Below, piece after piece: positions 7,794 to 16,008 of a stretch of DNA of 27,891 nt. A program made the position numbers and the translations under genes. How positions within the stretch are numbered: the stretch's first letter is position 1; each line of letters starts with the position of its first letter. The notes under the pieces are model-generated. The model had not been told where the DNA came from and ran no database searches. It saw only the letters and a list, made by a program, of their open reading frames with translations. Source of the DNA: DASRIA01 sp035650255 (GTDB lineage: Bacteria; Actinomycetota; Thermoleophilia; Solirubrobacterales; JBBDJG01); NCBI GenBank assembly GCA_035650255.1, contig DASRIA010000076.1, positions 1-27,891 of the forward strand, given 5' to 3'.

Positions 7794-8816
7794 TCACTCG
7801 TAGACCTCCTCGACGAAGCTGCTGAGCGCCTTCGCGGCCGCGCGCACCGACAGGATCGCGTTGCGGTAGTCCATGCGCACAGGGCCGATCACGCTCACCG
7901 CGCCGAGCGTCCGGTGGCCGAGCCCGTAGTTGGCGGCGACCACGGCCGCCGAATGGAGCTCCGGCGCCTGGTTCTCCGCGCCGATCCGCAGGTACACGGT
8001 CGACTCGCCGAGCGCGGAGCGCAGCACCGAGAGGAGCGTCACCCTGCGCTCCAGCATCCGGATCAGGTCGTTCATCTCCGAGACGTCGTTGCTGCCGGAC
8101 AGGAGCCGGGAGGTGCCGTCGACGTAGAGCGTGTCCTCGACCGTGTCCGGCAGGTCGGAGAACACCGGCGCGATCGCCTCCAGGAAGCCCCGCTCCGTCT
8201 TCGACAGCTCCGGGAGCAGCAGCTTGCCCTGCAAGGTGAGGGCACCGAGGTCCGTGCCCGCCAGCCGCTCGTTCAGGTAGCTGGCGGCCCAGTCCGCCAG
8301 GCCGGCGTCCACGGGCTGCTCGAAGGTGAAGGCGCGCTTGGTCACCGTGCCGCTGGAGGTGATCACGACGACGAGCGCGATCTGCGGCTGCAGCAGCAGC
8401 ACCTCGATGTGCTTGATCGTGGCGGTGTGCAGGGGCGGAGCCGACACGGCCGCGAGCAGGTCCGTCATCTGCGAGAGCGTCGTGGTGGTGAAGCGCATCG
8501 CGGCGTCCACCTCGCGTCGCATGTTGGACAGCTCGACGTCGAACTGCACGCCGGCGGGGGCCGGCAGCGGGCCCTCGTGCAGGATCGTGTCCGCGTACCA
8601 GCGGTAGCCCGCGTCCGTGGGCACCCGGCCGGCGGACGTGTGCGGATGGTTCAGGAAGCCGGCCTCCTCGAGCGCGGCCAGCTCGTACCTGATCGTGGAC
8701 GAGCTCCACCTCACCTCGGAGCGCTCCGCGAGCCACTTGGACCCGACCGGCTGGCCCAGCTCGACGTGCGACTCGACGAGGGTGCGCAGCAGCATCTGCT
8801 GTCGGTCGGTCAGCAT
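7794..8816 (-). CDS. hrcA: Heat-inducible transcription repressor HrcA
   Basis: HrcA represses class I heat-shock genes by binding the CIRCE inverted repeat. From ATG 8816 the protein has 340 residues: a winged-helix N-terminus (MLTDRQQMLLRTLVE, then SSSTIRYELAALEEAGFL and HTSAGRVPT, a clear family signature), and the GAF-like C-terminal domain ending in VVAANYGLG, GPVRMDYRNAI. The frame also offers TTG at 8840, 8 codons earlier. ATG is preferred because it matches the family start and follows a TACAAT hexamer by 7 bases. No CIRCE sequence is visible upstream. Confidence 0.94.
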   Translation of the reverse strand: MLTDRQQMLLRTLVESHVELGQPVGSKWLAERSEVRWSSSTIRYELAALEEAGFLNHPHTSAGRVPTDAGYRWYADTILHEGPLPAPAGVQFDVELSNMRREVDAAMRFTTTTLSQMTDLLAAVSAPPLHTATIKHIEVLLLQPQIALVVVITSSGTVTKRAFTFEQPVDAGLADWAASYLNERLAGTDLGALTLQGKLLLPELSKTERGFLEAIAPVFSDLPDTVEDTLYVDGTSRLLSGSNDVSEMNDLIRMLERRVTLLSVLRSALGESTVYLRIGAENQAPELHSAAVVAANYGLGHRTLGAVSVIGPVRMDYRNAILSVRAAAKALSSFVEEVYE

Positions 8817-8823
8817 GCCGTCA

Positions 8824-8829
8824 ATTGTA
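8824..8829 (-). promoter_or_regulatory. Candidate -10 element of hrcA (leaderless)
   Basis: TACAAT on the minus strand, 7 bases before the ATG of hrcA. No Shine-Dalgarno sequence lies between, so transcription would start at or next to the start codon. Confidence 0.45.
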
Positions 8830-8894
8830 GGAGGGGTCAACCGCGAGCCCGCGCCCGCAGAGCTCCCGAGATTCCCGGCTAGGGGAATTCCGGT

Positions 8895-9296
8895 TTATTC
8901 GGGCGCAAGCTCCGCCTCCGCATTGCGCACGATCTGGTTCCCGCTCTGCTCGGCCACCGTGTCGATCACCACAGTCCCGCCTTTCACCTCGCGCACGGTG
9001 CCGGTGACCTTGATCTCCTGCTCGGGAACGCCCATGCCGCGGAACTGCACCGACAGGCGCTTCAGCGCACGTGGGTCGCCGCCGCCGGCCTGCGTCGCGG
9101 CCCGCGCGACCTGCGCCATCGAATAGAGGCCGTGCAGGATGTTCTGCGGGAGGCCGACCGCCTTTGCGAACTCCGGATCGATGTGGATCGGGTTGAAGTC
9201 ACCCGACGCCCCGGCGTAGCGGTGCGGGACGTACTTGTCGGGGGTCACGCTCAGCGCCGGAACCTCGGCGCCGGGCTCCAGCTTGGTGTCTGCCAT
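8895..9296 (-). CDS. MaoC-like (R)-hydratase, HadB-like
   Basis: A 133-residue single hot-dog protein with the hydratase motif ASGDFNPIHID at 30-40, which includes the catalytic Asp33 and His38. In mycobacteria HadB is the catalytic partner of HadA in the 3-hydroxyacyl-ACP dehydratase of the type II fatty acid synthase. Its placement directly after a HadA-like gene with a TGATG overlap suggests the same heterodimer here, acting on a 3-hydroxyacyl thioester. ATG 9296 is the start; the longer upstream frame is a shadow of the neighbour. The chain length it acts on cannot be told. Confidence 0.88.
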   Translation of the reverse strand: MADTKLEPGAEVPALSVTPDKYVPHRYAGASGDFNPIHIDPEFAKAVGLPQNILHGLYSMAQVARAATQAGGGDPRALKRLSVQFRGMGVPEQEIKVTGTVREVKGGTVVIDTVAEQSGNQIVRNAEAELAPE

Positions 9297-9730
9297 CAGC
9301 CTGCCCTCACGATGTTGGTCCAGGTGCCCTTGACGGTCGTCTGGCCATCCTGGTTCTTGGACTCGGATTCGAAAACGTAGAAAGTCATGCCCTTCTTGTC
9401 GAACACGTCCTTGACCGTCGCGGTGGTCGTGATCGTGTCGCCCGCGCACACCGGCTCGCCCCACTCGAACACCTGCTCGCCGTGCACCATCAGCATCAGG
9501 TTGATGCCCATCTCGGGGTCGAGGATCGCGGGGCCCATCGCGCCGGCCGAGTAGACCACGCAGAACATCGGGGGCGCGACGACCCCCCGGAAGCCGGCCG
9601 CCTTCGCCGCCTCGGGGTCGTGGTGGACCGGGTTGGACTCCCCCACCGCGTTCGCGTACTCGCGGATCTTCTCCCTGCCGACCTCGTACTCGAAGGCCGG
9701 GTACTGCTTGCCGATCGGTGCGTCTGCCAA
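9296..9730 (-). CDS. MaoC-like dehydratase, HadA-like N-terminal type
   Basis: A 144-residue hot-dog protein with REYANAVGESNPVHHD, FRGVVAPPMFCVVY and GEQVFEWGEPVCAGDTI, the pattern of HadA / the FAS1-like dehydratase domain, which lacks the full catalytic motif and shapes the substrate tunnel for its HadB partner. The start is taken as TTG 9730 because AGGAG lies just ahead (4-base spacing) and the codon before the open stretch is GTC, not a start. It forms TGATG with the HadB-like gene. A TAGAAT hexamer at 9759-9764 could give the pair its own promoter. Confidence 0.83.
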   Translation of the reverse strand: MADAPIGKQYPAFEYEVGREKIREYANAVGESNPVHHDPEAAKAAGFRGVVAPPMFCVVYSAGAMGPAILDPEMGINLMLMVHGEQVFEWGEPVCAGDTITTTATVKDVFDKKGMTFYVFESESKNQDGQTTVKGTWTNIVRAG

Positions 9731-9758
9731 GTCACTCCTCGCGTCGTGGACGCGGGCG

Positions 9759-9764
9759 ATTCTA
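9759..9764 (-). promoter_or_regulatory. Candidate -10 element of the HadA/HadB-like pair
   Basis: TAGAAT on the minus strand, overlapping the TAG stop of the upstream secreted-protein gene. Unlike the leaderless genes it is followed by a short leader with AGGAG before the TTG start. Confidence 0.35.
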
Positions 9765-10658
9765 ACCCCGCGCGGCGAAGATCGGCTGGGGATCGGTCGC
9801 GAGGTAGAGGCCGCGGCCGTTCGTGTAGTAGAAGCGCTCGCGGGTGATCGCGATGGAGTCGACGCGCCCGGGGAACGTGCGCTGGGTGAACTCGAGCACC
9901 GGCCGCCTGCCCACGAGCGCGCGGCCCGCGAAGAAGTCGTTGCGCACGCGGTCCTCCTGCAGCCAGTGGACATAGCGCCCGGTGAGCACCGGGCTGCTGA
10001 TCCCGTAGCTCTCGCGCTCGGCTGCAAAGCCGGTGACGATCAGGCGCGAGCGCTTGTCGCGCAGGTTGCGCACCCGCAGGTAGCTGCGGAAGGTGTCGCC
10101 CGGAGGGACGTAGAGATAGGCCACGCGGCCACCCCGCAGGTCGGTGTCGGCCGGCACCCGGACGTCGAGCTTGCGCAGCTTGCCGCGACGCACGACGTAG
10201 AGGCCGTTGCACCTGCCGGGACCGGTGCGCGCGAAGGCGACCGACCCGAGCCACACGGACGGCGCGAACTCCGAGCAGCTCGCGGTCGACGCGCCCCGGA
10301 CCTTGCGCTCCTTCAGGTCGAAGCCGTCGTACTGCCAGATGTCACAGCCCTGGCCCGACAGGCCGGCGCAGCGGGAATAGACGACGGTCATGTTGCCGCG
10401 CGGCGTCGTGCCGACGTCCGGGTCGAAGAGGCCGGCCTTGGGCGCCACGGGCAGGTCGCGGTTGCGGCCGCGCAGGCGCTGCACGAGGCGGGCCTGGCCG
10501 TCGCGCCCCACGCGCGACCACACGGGCTGGCCGCTGTGGGTGCTGACGTTCGCCGCCGTGCGGTCGCGCGTCAGCACCTCGTCCGCGCCCACGGCCGGCG
10601 CGGCCAGGACCAGCGCAGCGGCGAAAAGAACGACGGCAAGTGCAAAACCCCTGCTCAC
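9762..10658 (-). CDS. Secreted protein, possible TolB-like beta-propeller, unknown function
   Basis: A 298-residue protein with a clear N-terminal signal peptide: short basic start, hydrophobic core at about 5-22 and an A-x-A-type cleavage site near 25. The mature part has repeated patterns of the kind SPVLTGRYVHWLQ and VFARTG alternating with strands, which suggests beta-propeller blades, but no family is certain. Five cysteines are spread through the mature chain. The GTG start at 10658 lies 17 bases after the lepA stop, so it is probably read through from lepA. No ribosome binding site is obvious. Confidence 0.65.
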   Translation of the reverse strand: MSRGFALAVVLFAAALVLAAPAVGADEVLTRDRTAANVSTHSGQPVWSRVGRDGQARLVQRLRGRNRDLPVAPKAGLFDPDVGTTPRGNMTVVYSRCAGLSGQGCDIWQYDGFDLKERKVRGASTASCSEFAPSVWLGSVAFARTGPGRCNGLYVVRRGKLRKLDVRVPADTDLRGGRVAYLYVPPGDTFRSYLRVRNLRDKRSRLIVTGFAAERESYGISSPVLTGRYVHWLQEDRVRNDFFAGRALVGRRPVLEFTQRTFPGRVDSIAITRERFYYTNGRGLYLATDPQPIFAARG

Positions 10659-10675
10659 GAGGGGGTGAACTCTAG

Positions 10676-12475
<1,800 letters not shown>

Positions 12476-12487
12476 TGGCGCCGCTTA

Positions 12488-12493
12488 AGGATA
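12488..12493 (-). promoter_or_regulatory. Candidate -10 element of lepA
   Basis: TATCCT on the minus strand, 12 bases before the ATG, in the 34-base gap after murJ. Spacing is longer than for the other leaderless candidates, so the leader would be about 5 bases. Confidence 0.3.
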
Positions 12494-12509
12494 GGAGGGG
12501 GTGGTCCCT

Positions 12510-14108
12510 CTATCGGAGTCGCGCGAGCTGGCCCCGAACCAGGGCCGAGATCTGGCGCGCCTCCTCGACCCGGGTGGTCATCACCACGGTCACGTACGCC
12601 ATCAGGCCGGCCGCCGACGCCGCCGCCACCAGCACGGTCTGCTGGAGCAGCGTGTCCTCGAGCCCGTCCAGCGCCTCGCGCACGCCCAGCGCGACCGCCG
12701 CGCACAGCGCCCCGGCCGCCAGGATGCGCGTGCCCGCGCGCACGGTGCGCGCCATGTCGACGCCGCCGATCTCCCGCCGCAGGGTGATCGCCAGGGCGAC
12801 CGTCGTCACGAACGAGACGATCGCGGTCGCGAGCGTGATCCCGCCGACGCCCATCGGCTTGTAGAGCAGGGCGTCGAGGGCCGCGTTCACACCCAGGTTG
12901 GCCAGGGCGATCTGGGTCGGGCGCCAGGGCAGCTGGAGGCTGAAGAACGTCCTGATCATGATCAGGTTCACGCCGGCGAACGGCAGCGACAGCGAGAAAT
13001 AGAAGAGCGCCTCCGCGACGATGTCGGTCTGCGCGGCGTCGAACTCGCCGCGCTGGTACACGATGCGCGTGATCGGCTCGCTGAGGATCAGCATCAGCGC
13101 GGCCGCGGGCACGAGCAGCAGCAGCATCTGGCGCGTCCCGCTGCCCTGCACGTTGCGCAGCCCGTCGAGGTCGCGCCGCGCCGCGAGCCGCGAGAACGTC
13201 GGGAACAGCACGGTCGCGAGCGCGACGGCGAACACCCCCTGCGGCAGCATGTAGATGCGAAACGCCTTGTCGATGGCGGCGGGCGCCTCCTCCGAGATCA
13301 GCGTCGCGAAGATGCTGTTCACCGACAGGTTGAAGTTGATCAGCCCGATTCCGAGGGTCACCGGGAGCATCAGCTTCAGCACGCGCATCACGCGCTCGTC
13401 GCGCCAGTTGAAGTCGCGCGTCAGCCGGAAGCCCGTCTTTCGCAGCCAGGGCAGCGGCAGCAGGAGCTGCACGATCGTGCCGAGCACGATCCCGATCGCG
13501 TACGCGTAGATGCGGTCGTCTCCGTCGAACAGCGGCGTCAGCCCGACGAGGCAGCCGATGATCACGAGGTTCCAGAAGAGGGGTGCGATCGCCGGCACCG
13601 AGAAGTGGTCGAAGCTGTTCAGCACTCCCACCACCAGCCCGGAGAGCCCGAGCAGCAGCACGATCGGGAACATCAGCTGCGCGAGGTTGACCGTGAGGTC
13701 CGTGAGCTCGTCGCTGAACCCGGGCGCGAACAGCGGCATCACCCAGGGCGCGGCCAGCACGAAGATCGCGCTGATCAGGCCCAGTGAGATGGAGATCACG
13801 AACACCAGCGCCGAAGCGACCCGGAACGCCTCGTGGCGGCTGCGCGTCTCCAGCTGCTCGGTGAAGATGGGCACGAACGCCGCCTGCAGCGCGGCATCCG
13901 CGAACAGGCTGCGGATCAGGTTGGGGACCTGGAACGCGATCGTGAACGCGCTCATCGGCCCGCGGACGCCGAAGTAGCTCGCCGCCACGATCTCGCGCAC
14001 GAGCCCCGCGATCCGCGACAGGCCCGTGGCGAACGAGAAGAACGCCGTCGAGAGCGCGAGCCGTCCGGCGCGCGGCTCGGGCGCGGGCTCGGGCGTGGCC
14101 TCGGCCAC
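12510..14108 (-). CDS. murJ: Lipid II flippase MurJ (MviN family)
   Basis: MurJ is the MOP-superfamily transporter that flips lipid II across the membrane for peptidoglycan synthesis. The 532-residue protein is predicted to have about 14 transmembrane helices. The family signature near the N-terminus, STAFFSFATGLSRIAGLVRE with the following YFG, places the start, and VPNLIRSLFADAALQAAFVP is typical. The charged TM1 arginines of the central cavity are present. It starts at GTG 14108, divergent from rpsT with 32 bases between. It has no long cytoplasmic kinase-like domain, unlike the mycobacterial MviN. Confidence 0.94.
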   Translation of the reverse strand: MAEATPEPAPEPRAGRLALSTAFFSFATGLSRIAGLVREIVAASYFGVRGPMSAFTIAFQVPNLIRSLFADAALQAAFVPIFTEQLETRSRHEAFRVASALVFVISISLGLISAIFVLAAPWVMPLFAPGFSDELTDLTVNLAQLMFPIVLLLGLSGLVVGVLNSFDHFSVPAIAPLFWNLVIIGCLVGLTPLFDGDDRIYAYAIGIVLGTIVQLLLPLPWLRKTGFRLTRDFNWRDERVMRVLKLMLPVTLGIGLINFNLSVNSIFATLISEEAPAAIDKAFRIYMLPQGVFAVALATVLFPTFSRLAARRDLDGLRNVQGSGTRQMLLLLVPAAALMLILSEPITRIVYQRGEFDAAQTDIVAEALFYFSLSLPFAGVNLIMIRTFFSLQLPWRPTQIALANLGVNAALDALLYKPMGVGGITLATAIVSFVTTVALAITLRREIGGVDMARTVRAGTRILAAGALCAAVALGVREALDGLEDTLLQQTVLVAAASAAGLMAYVTVVMTTRVEEARQISALVRGQLARLR

Positions 14109-14123
14109 CGATCTACCCGCCGC

Positions 14124-14129
14124 TATACT
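14124..14129 (+). promoter_or_regulatory. Candidate -10 element of rpsT
   Basis: TATACT, 11 bases before the GTG start of rpsT, in the 32-base divergent gap with murJ. The complementary strand reads AGTATAG, so the same spot may serve murJ too. No Shine-Dalgarno sequence. Confidence 0.45.
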
Positions 14130-14140
14130 TCGCCGCCGCC

Positions 14141-14407
14141 GTGGCCAACATCAAGTCACAAGAAAAACGCATTCACCGGTCAGAGCGCGAGCGCCAGGAG
14201 AACCGCCGCCGCACCTCGACCGTGAAGACGTACTTCCGCCGCCTCGAGCAGGCCGTGCAAGGGGGCGACGCGGACGCGATCGAGGCTGAGCACCGCGCGC
14301 TCGTCTCCAAGATCGACAAGGCTGCCGAGCATGGCGCCCTGCACGGCAACAACGCGGCCCGCAAGAAGGCACGGGCGGCGCGCATCCGCGCTCGGGCCGC
14401 CTCCTAG
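14141..14407 (+). CDS. rpsT: Small ribosomal subunit protein bS20
   Basis: The 88-residue protein begins MANIKSQEKRIHRSERER and ends in an Arg/Ala-rich helix after HGNNAARKKA, the pattern of S20, which binds 16S rRNA in the body of the small subunit. GTG start, no Shine-Dalgarno sequence, near-leaderless promoter. It is convergent with holA; only 6 bases separate the two stops, leaving no room for a terminator. rpsT beside holA is a common arrangement. Confidence 0.97.
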   Translation: MANIKSQEKRIHRSERERQENRRRTSTVKTYFRRLEQAVQGGDADAIEAEHRALVSKIDKAAEHGALHGNNAARKKARAARIRARAAS

Positions 14408-14413
14408 CCACGC

Positions 14414-15382
14414 TCAGGCGGCCAGCGTGAGGGTCAGCGCGGTCTGCGTGTCGACCTTGCCACCCCCGCGCACCGCGTAGTCGAGGTCCGCCAGGGCGCC
14501 CGCGATCTGCTCGAGGCGCTCCCCGTCGGCGTGCTGCGCGCGCGCGGCGATCTGCTTCGCGATCCACGGAGGGCCGCCGATCGCGGCCTGCACGTCGCTC
14601 GTGTTGCCGCCGGTCTCCAGCACCGCCCAGGCGCGGCGCATCTGGCGCAGCTGCCGCAGCAGCGCATAGAGGATCTGCATGACGTCGGTGCCGCGCGCCT
14701 GGAGGTCGTCGAGCAGTGACAGCGCCCGCGCACGGTCGCCGTCGATCACCGCATCCGCGAGCTGGTACGCCTTCGCCTCGACGTCCGAGGCCGTGAGCTC
14801 CTCCACCACGTCGGAGTCCACGCGCCCGCCGTCGGGCGCGTAGCAGGCGATCTTCTCGAGCTCGCGCATCAAGCGGCGCTGATCGTTGCCGACGCGCTCG
14901 ACCAGGGACTGGGCCGCTTCGCGGTCCACGGCCAGGCCGAGCTGCTTCCCGCGCTCGGCGATCCAGCGCGGGAGCTGCGACGCCTTCGGGGCAGCCTCCT
15001 CGGTCACCTCCCCGCCCGCCTTCTGCACCGCCTTGACGAGCTTGGCCGACGGCGCCCACGGCTTCCTGCCCGACTCCCTGCGCGTGGTCCCGAGCAGCAC
15101 CACGACGGTCTCCGGCGGAGGGCTCGCGAGCACGTCGGCGACGGGCGCCACGTCCTTCTCCTTCCAGCGCTCGAGGCTGTCGACGACGACGTAGCGCGTG
15201 CCCATCGACAACGTCATCGAGGAGAGCGCCATCGCCACGGCCTCGCCGCTGTCGCGCGCGGCATCCATCAGCTCCAGCGACGCTCCCTCGCGCGCAGCGC
15301 GATCCCGGATGCGCGCGCGCCAGGCGTCGAGCTTGACCTCGTCCTCGCCGTGGATCAGGTATGCGGGCTTCAGGGGCGCCAT
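14414..15382 (-). CDS. holA: DNA polymerase III subunit delta
   Basis: HolA is the clamp-loader subunit that opens the sliding clamp. The 322-residue protein matches in length and pattern: LIHGEDEVKLDAWRARI at the start, the mid-region LERVGNDQRRLMRELEKI-like segment (WIAERGKQLGL before it), and the C-terminal collar domain with AYQLADAVIDGDRARAL and LRQLRQMRRA. It starts at ATG 15382, 7 bases after TATCCT, with no Shine-Dalgarno sequence. The comEA-comEC-holA-rpsT order supports the call. Confidence 0.94.
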   Translation of the reverse strand: MAPLKPAYLIHGEDEVKLDAWRARIRDRAAREGASLELMDAARDSGEAVAMALSSMTLSMGTRYVVVDSLERWKEKDVAPVADVLASPPPETVVVLLGTTRRESGRKPWAPSAKLVKAVQKAGGEVTEEAAPKASQLPRWIAERGKQLGLAVDREAAQSLVERVGNDQRRLMRELEKIACYAPDGGRVDSDVVEELTASDVEAKAYQLADAVIDGDRARALSLLDDLQARGTDVMQILYALLRQLRQMRRAWAVLETGGNTSDVQAAIGGPPWIAKQIAARAQHADGERLEQIAGALADLDYAVRGGGKVDTQTALTLTLAA

Positions 15383-15389
15383 CGGGGCG

Positions 15390-15395
15390 AGGATA
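15390..15395 (-). promoter_or_regulatory. Candidate -10 element of holA (leaderless)
   Basis: TATCCT on the minus strand, 7 bases before the ATG of holA, in the 35-base gap after the glycolipid-binding gene. Confidence 0.42.
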
Positions 15396-15417
15396 CTTCA
15401 GGCGTGCGAGCCGTCCC

Positions 15418-16008
15418 CTAGGCGACGCGGACAGCCAGGCCCGGGTAGTCGAGGATCAGCCCGTGTTCGTCGTAGGCGAGCACGCCCGCGTAGTTGAACT
15501 CCGGCCCCGCGTAGTCGTAGCGCGGGCCACGGCCGCCGTCCTCGATCCGGGCGTATCGCTGTTCCAGCCGCTGCACCTGCAGGTCCGCCGCGCGCACGTA
15601 CACGGCGGGCGCGGCGGCAGCCTCGCCCACTGCGAGTCCCAGGCGCCGCACGGGGAGCATGTTGGTGAACGCCGAGGCCTCGAGGTCGACGTCCGCGCAC
15701 CCTTCCAGCTCGTCGCGGACCTGCCCGTCCACCCGCCATCCGCCGCGGCCATCGCTTTCGATCAGCACTTGTCTGCGGCCGGATCTCGAGTGCCCGGCGA
15801 TCCGGGCGCGACTTGTGCCCCAGTCGCGGTCGACGTCGATCGCGTATTCCACCGCCCAGGCCTCGCCGTCCTCGACTGCGGTCGAGAAGCCCTCCAGGCG
15901 GTAGCCATCCGGGGCGGGCAGCGGGAACAGGACCTCGAAGCCCTCGCGCGCGCCGGCATGGCGGCAAGCAGCCGTCGATGGCAGGCCGGGGTTGCTCATC
16001 GCCTTCAT
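15418..16008 (-). CDS. Putative glycolipid-binding protein (DUF1089 / Glycolipid_bind type)
   Basis: A 196-residue protein with the hallmark block LEGCADVDLEASAFTNMLPV then RRLGL at 101-125, and later YVRAADLQVQRLEQRYARI and LDYPGLAVRV. This is the pattern of the putative glycolipid-binding family (Pfam PF06475 as I recall). No signal peptide. The start ATG at 16008 forms ATGA with the comEC stop, so it is translated after comEC. A role in DNA uptake is not known; the position may simply be insertion into the com-holA order. Confidence 0.8.
   Translation of the reverse strand: MKAMSNPGLPSTAACRHAGAREGFEVLFPLPAPDGYRLEGFSTAVEDGEAWAVEYAIDVDRDWGTSRARIAGHSRSGRRQVLIESDGRGGWRVDGQVRDELEGCADVDLEASAFTNMLPVRRLGLAVGEAAAAPAVYVRAADLQVQRLEQRYARIEDGGRGPRYDYAGPEFNYAGVLAYDEHGLILDYPGLAVRVA

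Noticed and set aside
8817..8894. A CIRCE operator upstream of hrcA
   Set aside because: Neither TTAGCACTC nor its complement was found in the gap.
14408..14413. A terminator between rpsT and holA
   Set aside because: Only 6 bases separate the stops and no hairpin with a U-run is present.
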